A program made the position numbers and the translations under genes. The notes beneath the pieces are model-generated. The model was not told the DNA's origin. It did no database searches and saw nothing but the letters and a program-made list of their open reading frames with translations. A stretch of DNA of 64,000 nt from an uncultured Bacteroidales bacterium. Its GTDB lineage: Bacteria > Bacteroidota > Bacteroidia > Bacteroidales > FEN-979. Where the stretch lies: contig CAIYJU010000011.1 in the NCBI GenBank assembly GCA_903926565.1, positions 1-64,000 of the forward strand. Direction: 5' to 3'. The stretch's first letter is position 1. The number at the start of each line of letters is the position of its first letter. Shown one piece after another: positions 19,202-28,906 of the stretch.

Positions 19202-20278
19202 TTAATGATAAATTTTCACATCCAGTTCTCCACGAACCACCATGAGACCATTAATGGCAAGCGCTTTCATTTCATCTTCTCCCGGATAAATATGGGTGGG
19301 GGCCAATTTATAGATCCTTTCCTGGATCCAGTTTACAAAACCTTTGTCGTAAGCAATTCCGCCTGTAATGAGGATGGCATCCACTTCACATTTTAAAACC
19401 GTGTACATCTCCCCGACATATTTTGCAACCTGGTATGCCATGGCATGGTAGATCAGTTCTGCATAAGCATCACCTGCATCGACCATTTTCTCGACATCAT
19501 AGGCATTGTTGGTGCCGAGGTAGGCAACCAGACCACCCTCACCTTTCACCATCTTCTGAACCTCTTTAAGAGAGTATTTTCCAGAGAAACATAGTCTTAC
19601 CAGTTCACCTACCGGCAAGGTGCCTGTACGTTCCGGGCTAAACGGGCCTTCACCGTCAAGACCCTGGTTGACATCGATAACCCGGCCCTTTTGATGTGCC
19701 CCAATGGTAATTCCTCCGCCCAGATGCACCACGATCAGGTTGAGCTCTTCATATTTACGCCGGATCGACTTTGCGTATTCCCGGGCGACTGCTTTCTGGT
19801 TCAATGCATGGAATATGGAGACACGGGCAAGGAGCGGATGCCCTGAAATTCTTGCAATTTCGTCAAACTCATCAACTACAATCGGGTCTACGATATACGC
19901 TTTTGCCCTGGGTAAGGATTCAACCAGATTATGAGCGATCAAACCACCAAGATTACTTGCATGTTCACCGAAAGGGCTGCTCCTGAGATCTGCAACCATT
20001 GCATCATTCACCTCATAGATTCCGGAAGGAATAGGTTTTAGCAATCCTCCCCTCCCGACCACCGCCTGCAGATCTTCAATATGCATGTCAGCTTCATGCA
20101 GTTGCTGCAGGATGATCTCTTTACGGAACTCAAACTGATCGGTGATTTTCGAAAAGGGGGCAAGTTCCTCTGCCGGGTGTTTAATGTTTTTTAGAAAAAC
20201 AGGTTCAGTATTCTGATAAACAGCAATTTTTGTAGAGGTTGATCCTGGATTGATGGCGAGAACCCTTATGTCATTCAT
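19202..20278 (-). CDS. buk: Butyrate kinase
   Basis: 'LAINPGSTSTKIAVY', 'VVGRGGLLKPIPSGIYEVN', 'VHLGGGITIGAH', 'ILITGGIAYD'. Confidence 0.94.
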   Translation of the reverse strand: MNDIRVLAINPGSTSTKIAVYQNTEPVFLKNIKHPAEELAPFSKITDQFEFRKEIILQQLHEADMHIEDLQAVVGRGGLLKPIPSGIYEVNDAMVADLRSSPFGEHASNLGGLIAHNLVESLPRAKAYIVDPIVVDEFDEIARISGHPLLARVSIFHALNQKAVAREYAKSIRRKYEELNLIVVHLGGGITIGAHQKGRVIDVNQGLDGEGPFSPERTGTLPVGELVRLCFSGKYSLKEVQKMVKGEGGLVAYLGTNNAYDVEKMVDAGDAYAELIYHAMAYQVAKYVGEMYTVLKCEVDAILITGGIAYDKGFVNWIQERIYKLAPTHIYPGEDEMKALAINGLMVVRGELDVKIYH

Positions 20279-20289
20279 TCGTAATGTTC

Positions 20290-21828
20290 CTATTTAGGCG
20301 TGTTGTTTAATTTCTGTTGTTTACTGTGGTGTATGCCGTAGGTGAAGTAGATCACAAATCCGATGGCCATCCACACGATGAGTCGCAGCCAGGTATCTCC
20401 CGGCAATGCAGCCATCTGAATGAAGCATATCAGCGCTCCCAGGATCGGAATCAGGGGAACCCAGGGAGTACGGAAAGGCCGTTCGATATCAGGCCGGGTT
20501 TTCCGTAAAACGATGATGCTCACGCAGACAATGGCAAAAGCAAGCAGGGTGCCAATGGATACAAGTTCACCAAGGATGCTTATTGGAAGTACACCTGCAA
20601 GAACGATGGCTACACATCCTGTAAGGATTGTACTGACATACGGTGTTTTATATTTTGGATGAACCCTGGAAAAAATTGGTGGCAGTAATCCGTCCTTCGA
20701 CATCGAATAAAAAATTCTGGGCTGACCCATGAGCATGACAAGGATTACCGAACTCAACCCTGCAATCGCTGCAATTTTAACAATCGGCCTCAGCCAGAAC
20801 ATACTCTTGCCCATTGCATCCACACCAACAGCCACAGGATCGGAGACGTTAAGCGTAGTATAACTCACGATTCCGGTCAGGACAATGGCAACAAGAATAT
20901 ATAAGACCGTAGAGATACTGAGTGACCCCAGTATCCCGATTGGCATATCCCGCTGAGGATTTTTCGATTCCTGGGCAGCCGTGGATACCGCATCGAATCC
21001 AATGTAGGCAAAGAAGATAACACCTGCACCACGCAGTACCCCGCTCCAGCCAAAATGCCCCCACTCCCCGGTGTTTTCAGGAATAAACGGGTGCCAGTTT
21101 CCTGCCTGTACAAATGCGATACCAATGGCGATGAACATAATGATTACTGCAACTTTTACAATCACCATGATGTTGTTGAAATTTGCAGACTCCCTGATAC
21201 CGATAATGAGCAGCAGGGTGAGCGCCGCTATGATAAACATTGCCGGAAGATTGATGATTGCAGTAACATGAGGCAGGGAGTCAACACTGATTCCCTGTGC
21301 CAGCAAGCCGGCACTCAGATTCTCAGTCAATTGCTGCCATCCCAGTTTGGGAACCTCTACCAGCACTGAACCGGTAGCTGCTGTAAAAGCAGTAGGAATG
21401 AAAATACCGAAGTCTTTTAAAAAGCTGACAACATATCCAGACCATCCAACCGAGACGGTTGAGGCTGCAAACAGGTATTCAAGTATCAGATCCCAGCCGA
21501 TGATCCAGGCCAGGAATTCACCCAATGTCGCATATGAATAAGTATATGCGCTTCCGGAAATCGGTATCATCGAGGCGAATTCAGCGTAACACAATCCGGC
21601 GAATGCACAGGCAATCCCTGAAATGATGAAAGAGAGTACAATCGCCGGTCCGGCATACTGGGCTGCAGCCTGCCCTGTAAGGACAAAAATTCCGGCTCCG
21701 ATGATGGCCCCGATACCAAGTGTGGTCAGGTTAAGCCCCGTCAGGGTCTTCTTCAATCCCGACTTATTATCATTCGCCTCCTGAAGCAGATCGGTGAGGG
21801 ACTTAGTCAGAAACAGGTTTTTGCCCAT
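20290..21828 (-). CDS. APC family amino acid permease
   Basis: 12+ TM, 'TLGIGAIIGAGIFVLTGQAA', 'GFDAVSTAAQESKNPQRDMPIGI'. Confidence 0.92.
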   Translation of the reverse strand: MGKNLFLTKSLTDLLQEANDNKSGLKKTLTGLNLTTLGIGAIIGAGIFVLTGQAAAQYAGPAIVLSFIISGIACAFAGLCYAEFASMIPISGSAYTYSYATLGEFLAWIIGWDLILEYLFAASTVSVGWSGYVVSFLKDFGIFIPTAFTAATGSVLVEVPKLGWQQLTENLSAGLLAQGISVDSLPHVTAIINLPAMFIIAALTLLLIIGIRESANFNNIMVIVKVAVIIMFIAIGIAFVQAGNWHPFIPENTGEWGHFGWSGVLRGAGVIFFAYIGFDAVSTAAQESKNPQRDMPIGILGSLSISTVLYILVAIVLTGIVSYTTLNVSDPVAVGVDAMGKSMFWLRPIVKIAAIAGLSSVILVMLMGQPRIFYSMSKDGLLPPIFSRVHPKYKTPYVSTILTGCVAIVLAGVLPISILGELVSIGTLLAFAIVCVSIIVLRKTRPDIERPFRTPWVPLIPILGALICFIQMAALPGDTWLRLIVWMAIGFVIYFTYGIHHSKQQKLNNTPK

Positions 21829-21851
21829 GATTTAATTTTAAATAAAAATTG

Positions 21852-22778
21852 CTAAATCGCAGCAGCCATCACGATGCTGGCCTGCTTTGACTCCTCGGTG
21901 TCAGAACGGGAAGTCAGTACAATGGGTGCAGCGGCTCCTAAAACGACTGCAGCCAGTTTTGCATTTGATGAAAATCCAAACGCTTTATAGAGGATGTTGC
22001 CGGCTTCAATATCGGGAACAATAAGCAGGTCGGCATCGCCTGCAACATCACTCACAATGCCTTTGTGCTTTGCACTGGCAGCACTCACCGCATTGTCATA
22101 AGCCAGTGGCCCGTCGATGATGCAGTTTTTAATCTGGCCGCGCTGGCTCATCTTCGAAAGCAGGGCGCCATCAAGCGTGGCAGGCATGGATTCGTTAACC
22201 ATTTCCACGGCGGCAAGAACAGCAACCTTGGGTTTTACATAACCCAGCTTGTTCATAAATTCAACAGCATTGGTTGTCAGGGCAACTTTTGTTTTAAAGT
22301 CAGGCGCAGGTATCATCGCTGCATCAGTAAGCCCGAGCAACTTATGATAGGTCGGCACTTCAAACAGTGCGAAATGCGAAAGGACTTCACCTTTACGAAG
22401 ACCATTTTCCTTATCAAGAACCCCGCGAAGAAAAACAGCTGTTGGCACATTGCCCTTCATCAGGATGTCAGCCTCTTTATTTCTTACCATTTTAACAGCA
22501 ATTTTTACCGAATTCGCATCAACTTCTTCGTTGATTATGGTCATTGCACTGACATCCAGGTTCAGCCTGGATGCAATTTCACGTATTTTCTTTTCATTGC
22601 CGACCAGGATAGCTTCCACTATACCCATCCTGTCAACAGCACAAATTGCCTCGAGGCAGTGTTCATCGTGTGCCACAGCCACAGCAAGCTTTTTTTTCTT
22701 CGATTTCCGTGCCAGCTCATTCAGGTCCGAAAGCTTTGTAAGGCACCCATTTCCAGTTGTTCCAGTTGTTGTAGTCAT
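21852..22778 (-). CDS. ptb: Phosphate butyryltransferase (phosphate acetyl/butyryltransferase family)
   Basis: 'ADILMKGNVPTAVFLRGVLDKENGLR', 'ALFEVPTYHKLLGLTDAAM', 'IVPDIEAGNILYKAF'; clustered with buk. Confidence 0.88.
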   Translation of the reverse strand: MTTTTGTTGNGCLTKLSDLNELARKSKKKKLAVAVAHDEHCLEAICAVDRMGIVEAILVGNEKKIREIASRLNLDVSAMTIINEEVDANSVKIAVKMVRNKEADILMKGNVPTAVFLRGVLDKENGLRKGEVLSHFALFEVPTYHKLLGLTDAAMIPAPDFKTKVALTTNAVEFMNKLGYVKPKVAVLAAVEMVNESMPATLDGALLSKMSQRGQIKNCIIDGPLAYDNAVSAASAKHKGIVSDVAGDADLLIVPDIEAGNILYKAFGFSSNAKLAAVVLGAAAPIVLTSRSDTEESKQASIVMAAAI

Positions 22779-22938
22779 ATTGAAATATTAAGAATTAGAA
22801 TTATCTGTCTGTTTGTCCGGTTGTCAGCCTCGCCCTCATCCACCTGTTAACAACTTCACAATCGCTCCCTAGTGGCAAACCTACGTGATTTTTGGCAAAC
22901 AGACAAGCAGTTACAAAAAAAAAATTGAAATAATATTC

Positions 22939-22946
22939 TACCTTTG
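22939..22946 (+). promoter_or_regulatory. Putative -7 box TACCTTTG upstream of tnaA
   Basis: Matches Bacteroidota TAnnTTTG, 24 bp upstream of ATG 22971; no convincing -33 match. Confidence 0.4.
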
Positions 22947-22970
22947 CGGCAACCATTTAATTTTTACAAT

Positions 22971-24344
22971 ATGGAATTACCCTTTGCCGAGTCCTTTAAA
23001 ATTAAAATGGTCGAGCCGATCCGTAAGAGCAGCCGCCAGGAACGTGAAAAATGGATCAGGGATGCAAATTACAACCTGTTCGGGCTTAAAAGCGATCAGG
23101 TATTCATTGATCTGCTCACCGATTCCGGAACCGGTGCGATGAGTGATCGCCAGTGGTCGGAGCTAATGCTGGGCGATGAGAGTTACGCAGGAGCAACCTC
23201 CTATTTTAAAATGAAAAATGCCATAAAGGATATCCTGGGTTTTGAACACTTTTTGCCAACCCACCAGGGACGTGCTGCCGAGAACGTGCTTTTTTCGGTG
23301 CTTGTCAAAGAAGGCGACATTGTTCCCGGAAATTCTCATTTTGACACCACAAAAGGGCACATCGAATTCCGTAAGGCCTCAGCGGCCGACTGTACCATTG
23401 ATGAGGCCTTTGATACAACGCTGGCACATCCCTTCAAAGGCAATATTGACCCTGCAAAGCTTGAAGCCGTCCTGCAATCCGGGGGAGATCAGATTCCGTT
23501 TATTATTGTCACTGTAACCTGTAACTCTTCAGGGGGTCAGCCTGTTTCCATCGAAAATCTGAAAATGGTGCGGCAGCTTGCCGACAAATACGGAAAGCTG
23601 GTTGTTTTTGATTCTGCAAGGTTTGCAGAGAATGCCTATTTTATAAAATTACGTGAAAAAGGATACCAGGATAAATCAATCCGGGAAATTGTCAGGGAGA
23701 TGTTTTCGCATGCCGATGCGATGACGATGAGTGCGAAGAAAGACGCAATTGTGAACATGGGTGGTTTCATTGCCATGCGAAGCAAAGAACTGCACAGTCA
23801 GGCAAGCGTCTTCAACATCATGTTTGAAGGTTATATAACCTACGGGGGAATGTCGGGACGGGATATGAATGCACTTGCACAAGGGCTGTACGATGGAACT
23901 GATTTCGACTACCTGGAAACCCGGATAAAACAGGTGGAGTATCTTGGCAAACGCCTGATGGATTTTGGAATTCCTGTGCAGCAGCCCATTGGTGGCCATG
24001 CAGTGTTTGTTGATGCGAAACGCTTCCTGCCTCATATTCCCAAAGAAGAACTTCAGGCCCAGACGCTGGCAGTGGAACTTTACCTGGAAGCAGGGGTTCG
24101 GGGTGTGGAGATCGGCACCTTACTTGCCGACCGTGATCCGGTCACAAGGATAAACCGTTACCCGGCACTGGAACTCATGCGACTTGCCATCCCCCGAAGG
24201 GTTTATACAAATAACCATATTGATGTGGTTGCAGTTGCTTTGAAAAACATCTACGACCGCCGTGATACCATCCTGAAAGGCCTTAAAATAGTCAACGAAG
24301 CTCCTATCATGCGTCATTTTACCGTCGCACTTGAACGGGCATGA
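22971..24344 (+). CDS. tnaA: Tryptophanase (beta-eliminating lyase)
   Basis: 'SYAGATSYFKMKNAIKDILGFEHFLPTHQGRAAENVLF', 'TVTCNSSGGQPVS', 'TMSAKKDAIVNMGGF'; 'GVRGVEIGTLL' matches tryptophanase (…VEIG…) rather than tyrosine phenol-lyase (…MERG…). Confidence 0.85.
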   Translation: MELPFAESFKIKMVEPIRKSSRQEREKWIRDANYNLFGLKSDQVFIDLLTDSGTGAMSDRQWSELMLGDESYAGATSYFKMKNAIKDILGFEHFLPTHQGRAAENVLFSVLVKEGDIVPGNSHFDTTKGHIEFRKASAADCTIDEAFDTTLAHPFKGNIDPAKLEAVLQSGGDQIPFIIVTVTCNSSGGQPVSIENLKMVRQLADKYGKLVVFDSARFAENAYFIKLREKGYQDKSIREIVREMFSHADAMTMSAKKDAIVNMGGFIAMRSKELHSQASVFNIMFEGYITYGGMSGRDMNALAQGLYDGTDFDYLETRIKQVEYLGKRLMDFGIPVQQPIGGHAVFVDAKRFLPHIPKEELQAQTLAVELYLEAGVRGVEIGTLLADRDPVTRINRYPALELMRLAIPRRVYTNNHIDVVAVALKNIYDRRDTILKGLKIVNEAPIMRHFTVALERA

Positions 24345-24814
24345 TAACAACCATGGATTCAGCAAAAAAACACGCCCGATACCAGCGTCTGTTTGAACAA
24401 CTGGAAGGGCTGATGCATAAATCAACTGATCCGGATGCACGTATGGCAACGATTGTGGCTGTTTTGCATCATAAAATGGAGTATTTCTTCTGGACAGGTT
24501 TTTATATGCTCAAATCGGGAGAACTCATTGTGAAAACATACCAGGGACCGCTTGCATGCCAGGTGCTTCAGCAGCATACCGGCGTTTGCTGGGCCGCTGT
24601 TGATCAGATGAAAACAGTTGTGGTGCCTGATGTGCATCTGTTTCCGGGGCACATTGCATGTGATTCCCGTTCACAGTCGGAAATCGTTGTTCCTGTCAGA
24701 ACTTTGGACAGTGAAATAATCGGGGTACTTGACGTTGACAGCGCCGAACCTGGTTCTTTTGATCAGACAGATGCCGAATGGCTTGAAAAAATCACTAATC
24801 TTATCTTCCATTGA
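24341..24814 (+). CDS. GAF-domain free methionine-(R)-sulfoxide reductase
   Basis: 'GPLACQVLQ...GVCWAAV...VPDVHLFPGHIACDSRSQSEIVVPV' with the three conserved Cys of fRMsr; ATG at 24341 or 24353. Confidence 0.9.
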   Translation: MITTMDSAKKHARYQRLFEQLEGLMHKSTDPDARMATIVAVLHHKMEYFFWTGFYMLKSGELIVKTYQGPLACQVLQQHTGVCWAAVDQMKTVVVPDVHLFPGHIACDSRSQSEIVVPVRTLDSEIIGVLDVDSAEPGSFDQTDAEWLEKITNLIFH

Positions 24815-25371
24815 ACCTTACTGAGCTTGTTTTGATATCATTGGGGCTGTCAATGGATTGCTTTGCAGTAGCCCTCTCTTTCGGATTTTCAGGCAAACTG
24901 GTCTGGAAAGATGTGGTTCGGATGGCATTGCTGTTTGGTCTTTTCCAGGGAGTTATGCCACTGCTGGGATGGTTGGCGGGGAACAGCATTCAATCAGTTA
25001 TCTCGCCTGTGGACCATTGGATTGCCTTTGCTATCCTTGCCTCTATCGGGATCAAAATGATATGGCAATCCTTCCCGGTCGGACCGGAAAAAAAATCTGC
25101 CGACATAAGAGACATCAAAGTGTTACTGACGCTTTCCATTGCCACCAGCATCGATGCACTTATTACCGGGGTCGGGTTTGGTTTCATCAGGGCAAATATT
25201 TACGAAGCCGTTGCAATTATTTCGATCATCACATTTTTCGTCTCCGTTCTCGGTGCAAAACTCGGTGAAAAAACGACCTTTATTCCGGCCCGTTATGCTG
25301 AACTGGCCGGAGGTATCGTGCTGGTTGGCATTGGTGTAAAAGTAGTCCTCGAGCATTTGACAGTCATTTGA
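24811..25371 (+). CDS. mntP: Manganese efflux pump MntP family
   Basis: 'LISLGLSMDCFAVALSFG', 'ATSIDALITGVGFGF', six TM; TTG start. Confidence 0.92.
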   Translation: MNLTELVLISLGLSMDCFAVALSFGFSGKLVWKDVVRMALLFGLFQGVMPLLGWLAGNSIQSVISPVDHWIAFAILASIGIKMIWQSFPVGPEKKSADIRDIKVLLTLSIATSIDALITGVGFGFIRANIYEAVAIISIITFFVSVLGAKLGEKTTFIPARYAELAGGIVLVGIGVKVVLEHLTVI

Positions 25372-25399
25372 TTGAATCATCCCAATCAAGGTAATTTCT

Positions 25400-25407
25400 T
25401 ATCTTTG
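25400..25407 (+). promoter_or_regulatory. Putative -7 box TATCTTTG upstream of queD-like gene
   Basis: TAnnTTTG match 17 bp upstream of ATG 25425. Confidence 0.4.
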
Positions 25408-25424
25408 CGCAATACAAAGCAGTC

Positions 25425-25871
25425 ATGAACCAGATCAGGGTAACAAAGGAATTCAGGTTTGAAGCAGCCCATGCCTTGTTGGGATACGATGGTCCATGCA
25501 GGAATGTTCATGGACACTCTTATGAATTATCGGTCACGGTGATCGGTGCACCCATCACAGACGATTCATCGGTAAAGCTTGGAATGGTTATGGATTTCGG
25601 CGATTTAAAAAAGATTATCAAAAAACTGATTATTGATCCACTTGATCATGCACTGGTCCTGAATTCAAAGGTTCCCATCGAGGCAGTGCAAAAACTCGGG
25701 GCACCCTTTACCAACATCGTTGTGGTTCCTTACCAGCCAACCAGCGAAAATTTTCTTCTTGATTTTGCCTCCAGAATAACCTTGTTGTTACCTTCAGACG
25801 TTAAACTGCACAGTATGCGGCTACGCGAAACAGCCAATTCTTATGCTGAATGGTTCGCCACCGATCAGTAA
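25425..25871 (+). CDS. queD: 6-carboxytetrahydropterin synthase QueD-type T-fold enzyme (paralog 2)
   Basis: 'EFRFEAAHALLGYDGPCRNVHGHSYELSVTV', 'GMVMDFGDLKKII', 'LDHALVLN', 'PTSENFLLDFA', 'MRLRETANSYAEW'. Confidence 0.9.
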   Translation: MNQIRVTKEFRFEAAHALLGYDGPCRNVHGHSYELSVTVIGAPITDDSSVKLGMVMDFGDLKKIIKKLIIDPLDHALVLNSKVPIEAVQKLGAPFTNIVVVPYQPTSENFLLDFASRITLLLPSDVKLHSMRLRETANSYAEWFATDQ

Positions 25872-25911
25872 TTAACTAATCCCGGGTATTTCAACAACTC
25901 CTCTCCTTATT

Positions 25912-26481
25912 TCAATGTTTTGTTTTTTCAATGAGCTGTATTTCAACATTTACATCTTTTCCGTCTATTACGATTAATTTGCAAGAGTCTGATTTTTCAT
26001 CATGTTCATACCAGGATGGTAAGTATTTATCTGATTCGCCGGTAGTTTTATCCGGGGTTATCCGCAACAAATAATTACCTGACCCGATATTTGAAAACTG
26101 AAAGTGTCCGTAATTATCGATCATGGCAGATCGTGAATAAGCAACCGAATCCCAGGGCAGGGTATTGTCTGAAACACAAAAGAGGTCGGCAATGCCATTG
26201 TGCAAACGCGCTTCGCCAGCATATGCATGCCCCCGAACCACTCCATGCTTTCTGGTTCCGATGAGAAATACTGTCAGGATAACACCTGCTGCGACACCAC
26301 CCCATGCCAGGTAAAAACCAAGGGGGCGGGCAGAGAGGTGAAGAAATGCCAAAACACGCGACCACGGGCCTGTCTGGTGCAAATTGCGCTGCACATTTTT
26401 CCACACCCGTGAAGGCGGTTCTTTTTCAAAATCCGAGAACGACGACCTGAACTTATCCTCAATTAAATCCTTTTTTTCCAT
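25912..26481 (-). CDS. Single-TM anti-sigma-like protein with periplasmic carboxypeptidase-regulatory/CnaB-like domain
   Basis: N-terminal 'FEKEPPSRVWKNVQRNL', TM around residues 50-72, C-terminal Ig-like domain; directly downstream of an ECF sigma gene. Confidence 0.6.
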   Translation of the reverse strand: MEKKDLIEDKFRSSFSDFEKEPPSRVWKNVQRNLHQTGPWSRVLAFLHLSARPLGFYLAWGGVAAGVILTVFLIGTRKHGVVRGHAYAGEARLHNGIADLFCVSDNTLPWDSVAYSRSAMIDNYGHFQFSNIGSGNYLLRITPDKTTGESDKYLPSWYEHDEKSDSCKLIVIDGKDVNVEIQLIEKTKH

Positions 26482-26505
26482 GATAAGTTGAATAGCAATA
26501 TTGTT

Positions 26506-27042
26506 TTATTTGTTTCTGCTTTCCAAAATTCGTTTTATGGAAGATTTTGCCAGGTGCAATTGCGACTTGGAAGTTCCTACTGAAATGCCAAGTAAATTCG
26601 CAATCTCCTGATGTCTGTAATTTTCGATAACGTACATATTGAATACGGTTCTATATCCTATGGGCAGATTCTGAATAATTTCGAGTAATTCCCGGGTCGT
26701 AATGGCAGAAAGAACATCTTCCTGTATGGCTTCTGCGTCGACAGCTTCTGTCAAATCTACTTCGCGGATAAACTTCAGATTTTTCCTGTAGTAATTTATT
26801 GCTGTAGTGACAAAAATACGATGAACCCATCCATCAAAACTGCCCTCAAACTTAAACTGATGAAGGCACTGGAATAGTCGAACAAATCCAAGCTGAAGTA
26901 TATCCTCTGCTTCCATTTCATCTCCACCATACCGAAGACAAATTCCGTACATTTTTGCTGCAAAACGACGATATAGCTGGTATTCAGCGGCAACCTCCTT
27001 TCTCAGGCACCTGGAAATCAGATCATGGTCTTGATCAATCAA
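26506..27042 (-). CDS. ECF-type RNA polymerase sigma-70 factor
   Basis: 'DEMEAEDILQLGFVRLFQCLHQFKFEGSFDGWVHRIFVTTAINYYRK' region 2; 'YRHQEIANLLGISVGTSKSQLHLAKSSIKRIL' region 4. TTG start. Confidence 0.93.
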   Translation of the reverse strand: MIDQDHDLISRCLRKEVAAEYQLYRRFAAKMYGICLRYGGDEMEAEDILQLGFVRLFQCLHQFKFEGSFDGWVHRIFVTTAINYYRKNLKFIREVDLTEAVDAEAIQEDVLSAITTRELLEIIQNLPIGYRTVFNMYVIENYRHQEIANLLGISVGTSKSQLHLAKSSIKRILESRNK

Positions 27043-27133
27043 GTGTGCAGCTCTTTTTTAAACCGTAAATATAAAGAAACAATTCATGTTGTCATTTTAC
27101 CTTCAGACAATTCAAAAGAAATTTCAGCAAACG

Positions 27134-28906
27134 CTAATATTTCAGCAATTTTTTTACCGCGATTTGCGATCCGTCATTCGCATGGATTACCAACAGATAT
27201 AACCCGGCCTTTATGTTTGAAACGGGGATTGCCACCAGGTTCTGATCCTCCCCGCATTCCCTTGCACCAGACCAAACTGTACCCCCGGTCAGGGTCATGA
27301 TCTGAAATTTCAAGGTGGCCGCCCTTTTTAATCCGATAAACAAATTAATCTCCTCCGAAGCCGGGTTGGGGAATAAATTACCAATAATCACCGACCTCAA
27401 AGAAATTTCATCGGCACCTGTCACATCATAGTCAAAAACCTCCAGTTGCAGGCTGTCAGCAAGCGGTGTTGCAGAATCCAGCCAGACAGCTGTGAACCTG
27501 GAGTATTTGCCGGGATATTCAACATAAAGATAGTATGCGCCGAAAGGCAGGTTATTCAATTCAAACCGACCAGTTTTATCTGAAAAAGTAAATTTGAGCG
27601 GGTTCAGCTGTTCACTGAACAACAGGACTTCACCATCAGGAATTTCCTTAAACCAGCCTTTTGGTTGAGCTCTCACAATGGTACCTGTTATCCGCCCTTC
27701 TCCGGTCAGGGAGTCAGTGGTGGGCAGGAGATGAACATCGGAGAGATAGGCATTTGACTCTGATATATCAACAGAACCCGCATCCTTCCAGTGAAGAGAC
27801 TCGCTGAAGTATGTGGGGAAAAAATCCTGATAGTGAACTGACCCTGGTGTAAGCGCAGCCCGGACATTATAAGAGCCATTGAGAATTCGGGGAAATGCGT
27901 AGTAACCCAATTTTGTAAAATAATTGGTATCACGAGGGACCAGCTTTTTACCGTCATACCGGTAAAGGTATGCAACACCAGTGTCGCCGGTTGAAACAGG
28001 ATTATTGATCGGGTACGATCCGGTAAACAGATGTCCCCCGATATCGAAATACCTGGCCGTTTCAATTGTCTGGCAAAGTGTATCGGCACACCTGATTTCA
28101 CCATTCTCCATCCTTTTGATAATCAGACAGGCCTGGTACACGCCGGGAACCTCGAAATGATGTAAAACATCGCGGGTGTAATAAGTTGCCCCATCATCAA
28201 ATGTCCAATGATACTTGTTTGGATCACCCGTGGAAATGTTATTGAATATAAAAGTATTAGGAACCGTGTTCATGGTGTCGAGTTCACAATGAAACAAAGC
28301 ATGGCACTGGCTCCCGGGCACAATCTCCACTGAATCGCATTTGATGTCGTTGCAAACTCCTGCCGAATCGACATTGTAGGCGGTCAGGCAGACCTTGAAT
28401 TTTCCGAAGTATGGAAACGTGTGAACCGGGTTCCGGTCGTCGGAAACATTGCCGTCCCCAAAATCCCAGTGCCATCGGTTGATGTTTCCGCCCGACAGGT
28501 CCTCAAAATGGATTTTTAAACCGTTACCGGGATCGCTTGTGTATTGATAATCGGCTACACAGGCACCTGGTTCATGAACTGTTAGTGAAATACATTGAAC
28601 ATCATGACAAATATTCAAGGGATCTGTGTTTGAGACGGTCAGGCATACAAAATAGGTTCCCCCGGAGGAATAAGTATGTACAGGGTTTTGCATTGTGGCA
28701 CTGGTGCCATCTCCAAAGCTCCATTGCCATAGTGCAATCTGCCCCTGTGACTGATCCTGAAAATGAAAGATCATCGGATTAACAGGGTCAACATTTGCTG
28801 AAAAAGCGGCATCACAGGAGGTGGTGTTCTCCATACCATCGGTATGTTGTCCCGATGCCTGGCCAAAAACCACCCATAATATTACGATCAGCAGGTTTGT
28901 TCTCAT
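27134..28906 (-). CDS. Secreted PKD-domain protein with T9SS type A sorting domain
   Basis: Repeated 'WQWSFGDGTSATMQNPVHTYSSGGTYFVCLTV' PKD motifs; C-terminal 'NLFPNPASEEINLF...GLYLLVIHANDGSQIAVKKLLKY'. Confidence 0.9.
   Translation of the reverse strand: MRTNLLIVILWVVFGQASGQHTDGMENTTSCDAAFSANVDPVNPMIFHFQDQSQGQIALWQWSFGDGTSATMQNPVHTYSSGGTYFVCLTVSNTDPLNICHDVQCISLTVHEPGACVADYQYTSDPGNGLKIHFEDLSGGNINRWHWDFGDGNVSDDRNPVHTFPYFGKFKVCLTAYNVDSAGVCNDIKCDSVEIVPGSQCHALFHCELDTMNTVPNTFIFNNISTGDPNKYHWTFDDGATYYTRDVLHHFEVPGVYQACLIIKRMENGEIRCADTLCQTIETARYFDIGGHLFTGSYPINNPVSTGDTGVAYLYRYDGKKLVPRDTNYFTKLGYYAFPRILNGSYNVRAALTPGSVHYQDFFPTYFSESLHWKDAGSVDISESNAYLSDVHLLPTTDSLTGEGRITGTIVRAQPKGWFKEIPDGEVLLFSEQLNPLKFTFSDKTGRFELNNLPFGAYYLYVEYPGKYSRFTAVWLDSATPLADSLQLEVFDYDVTGADEISLRSVIIGNLFPNPASEEINLFIGLKRAATLKFQIMTLTGGTVWSGARECGEDQNLVAIPVSNIKAGLYLLVIHANDGSQIAVKKLLKY

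Noticed and set aside
22065-22850. 261-aa + strand ORF antisense to ptb
   Set aside because: Complement of a well-supported gene; high His/Cys/Phe composition typical of antisense frames.
22971-24344. Tyrosine phenol-lyase instead of tryptophanase
   Set aside because: Motif GVRGVEIG matches tryptophanase (V, I) rather than the TPL M/R pair; substrate still needs assay.
24811-25371. Mn-responsive yybP-ykoY riboswitch upstream of mntP
   Set aside because: mntP starts inside the end of the preceding GAF gene; no leader space for a riboswitch.
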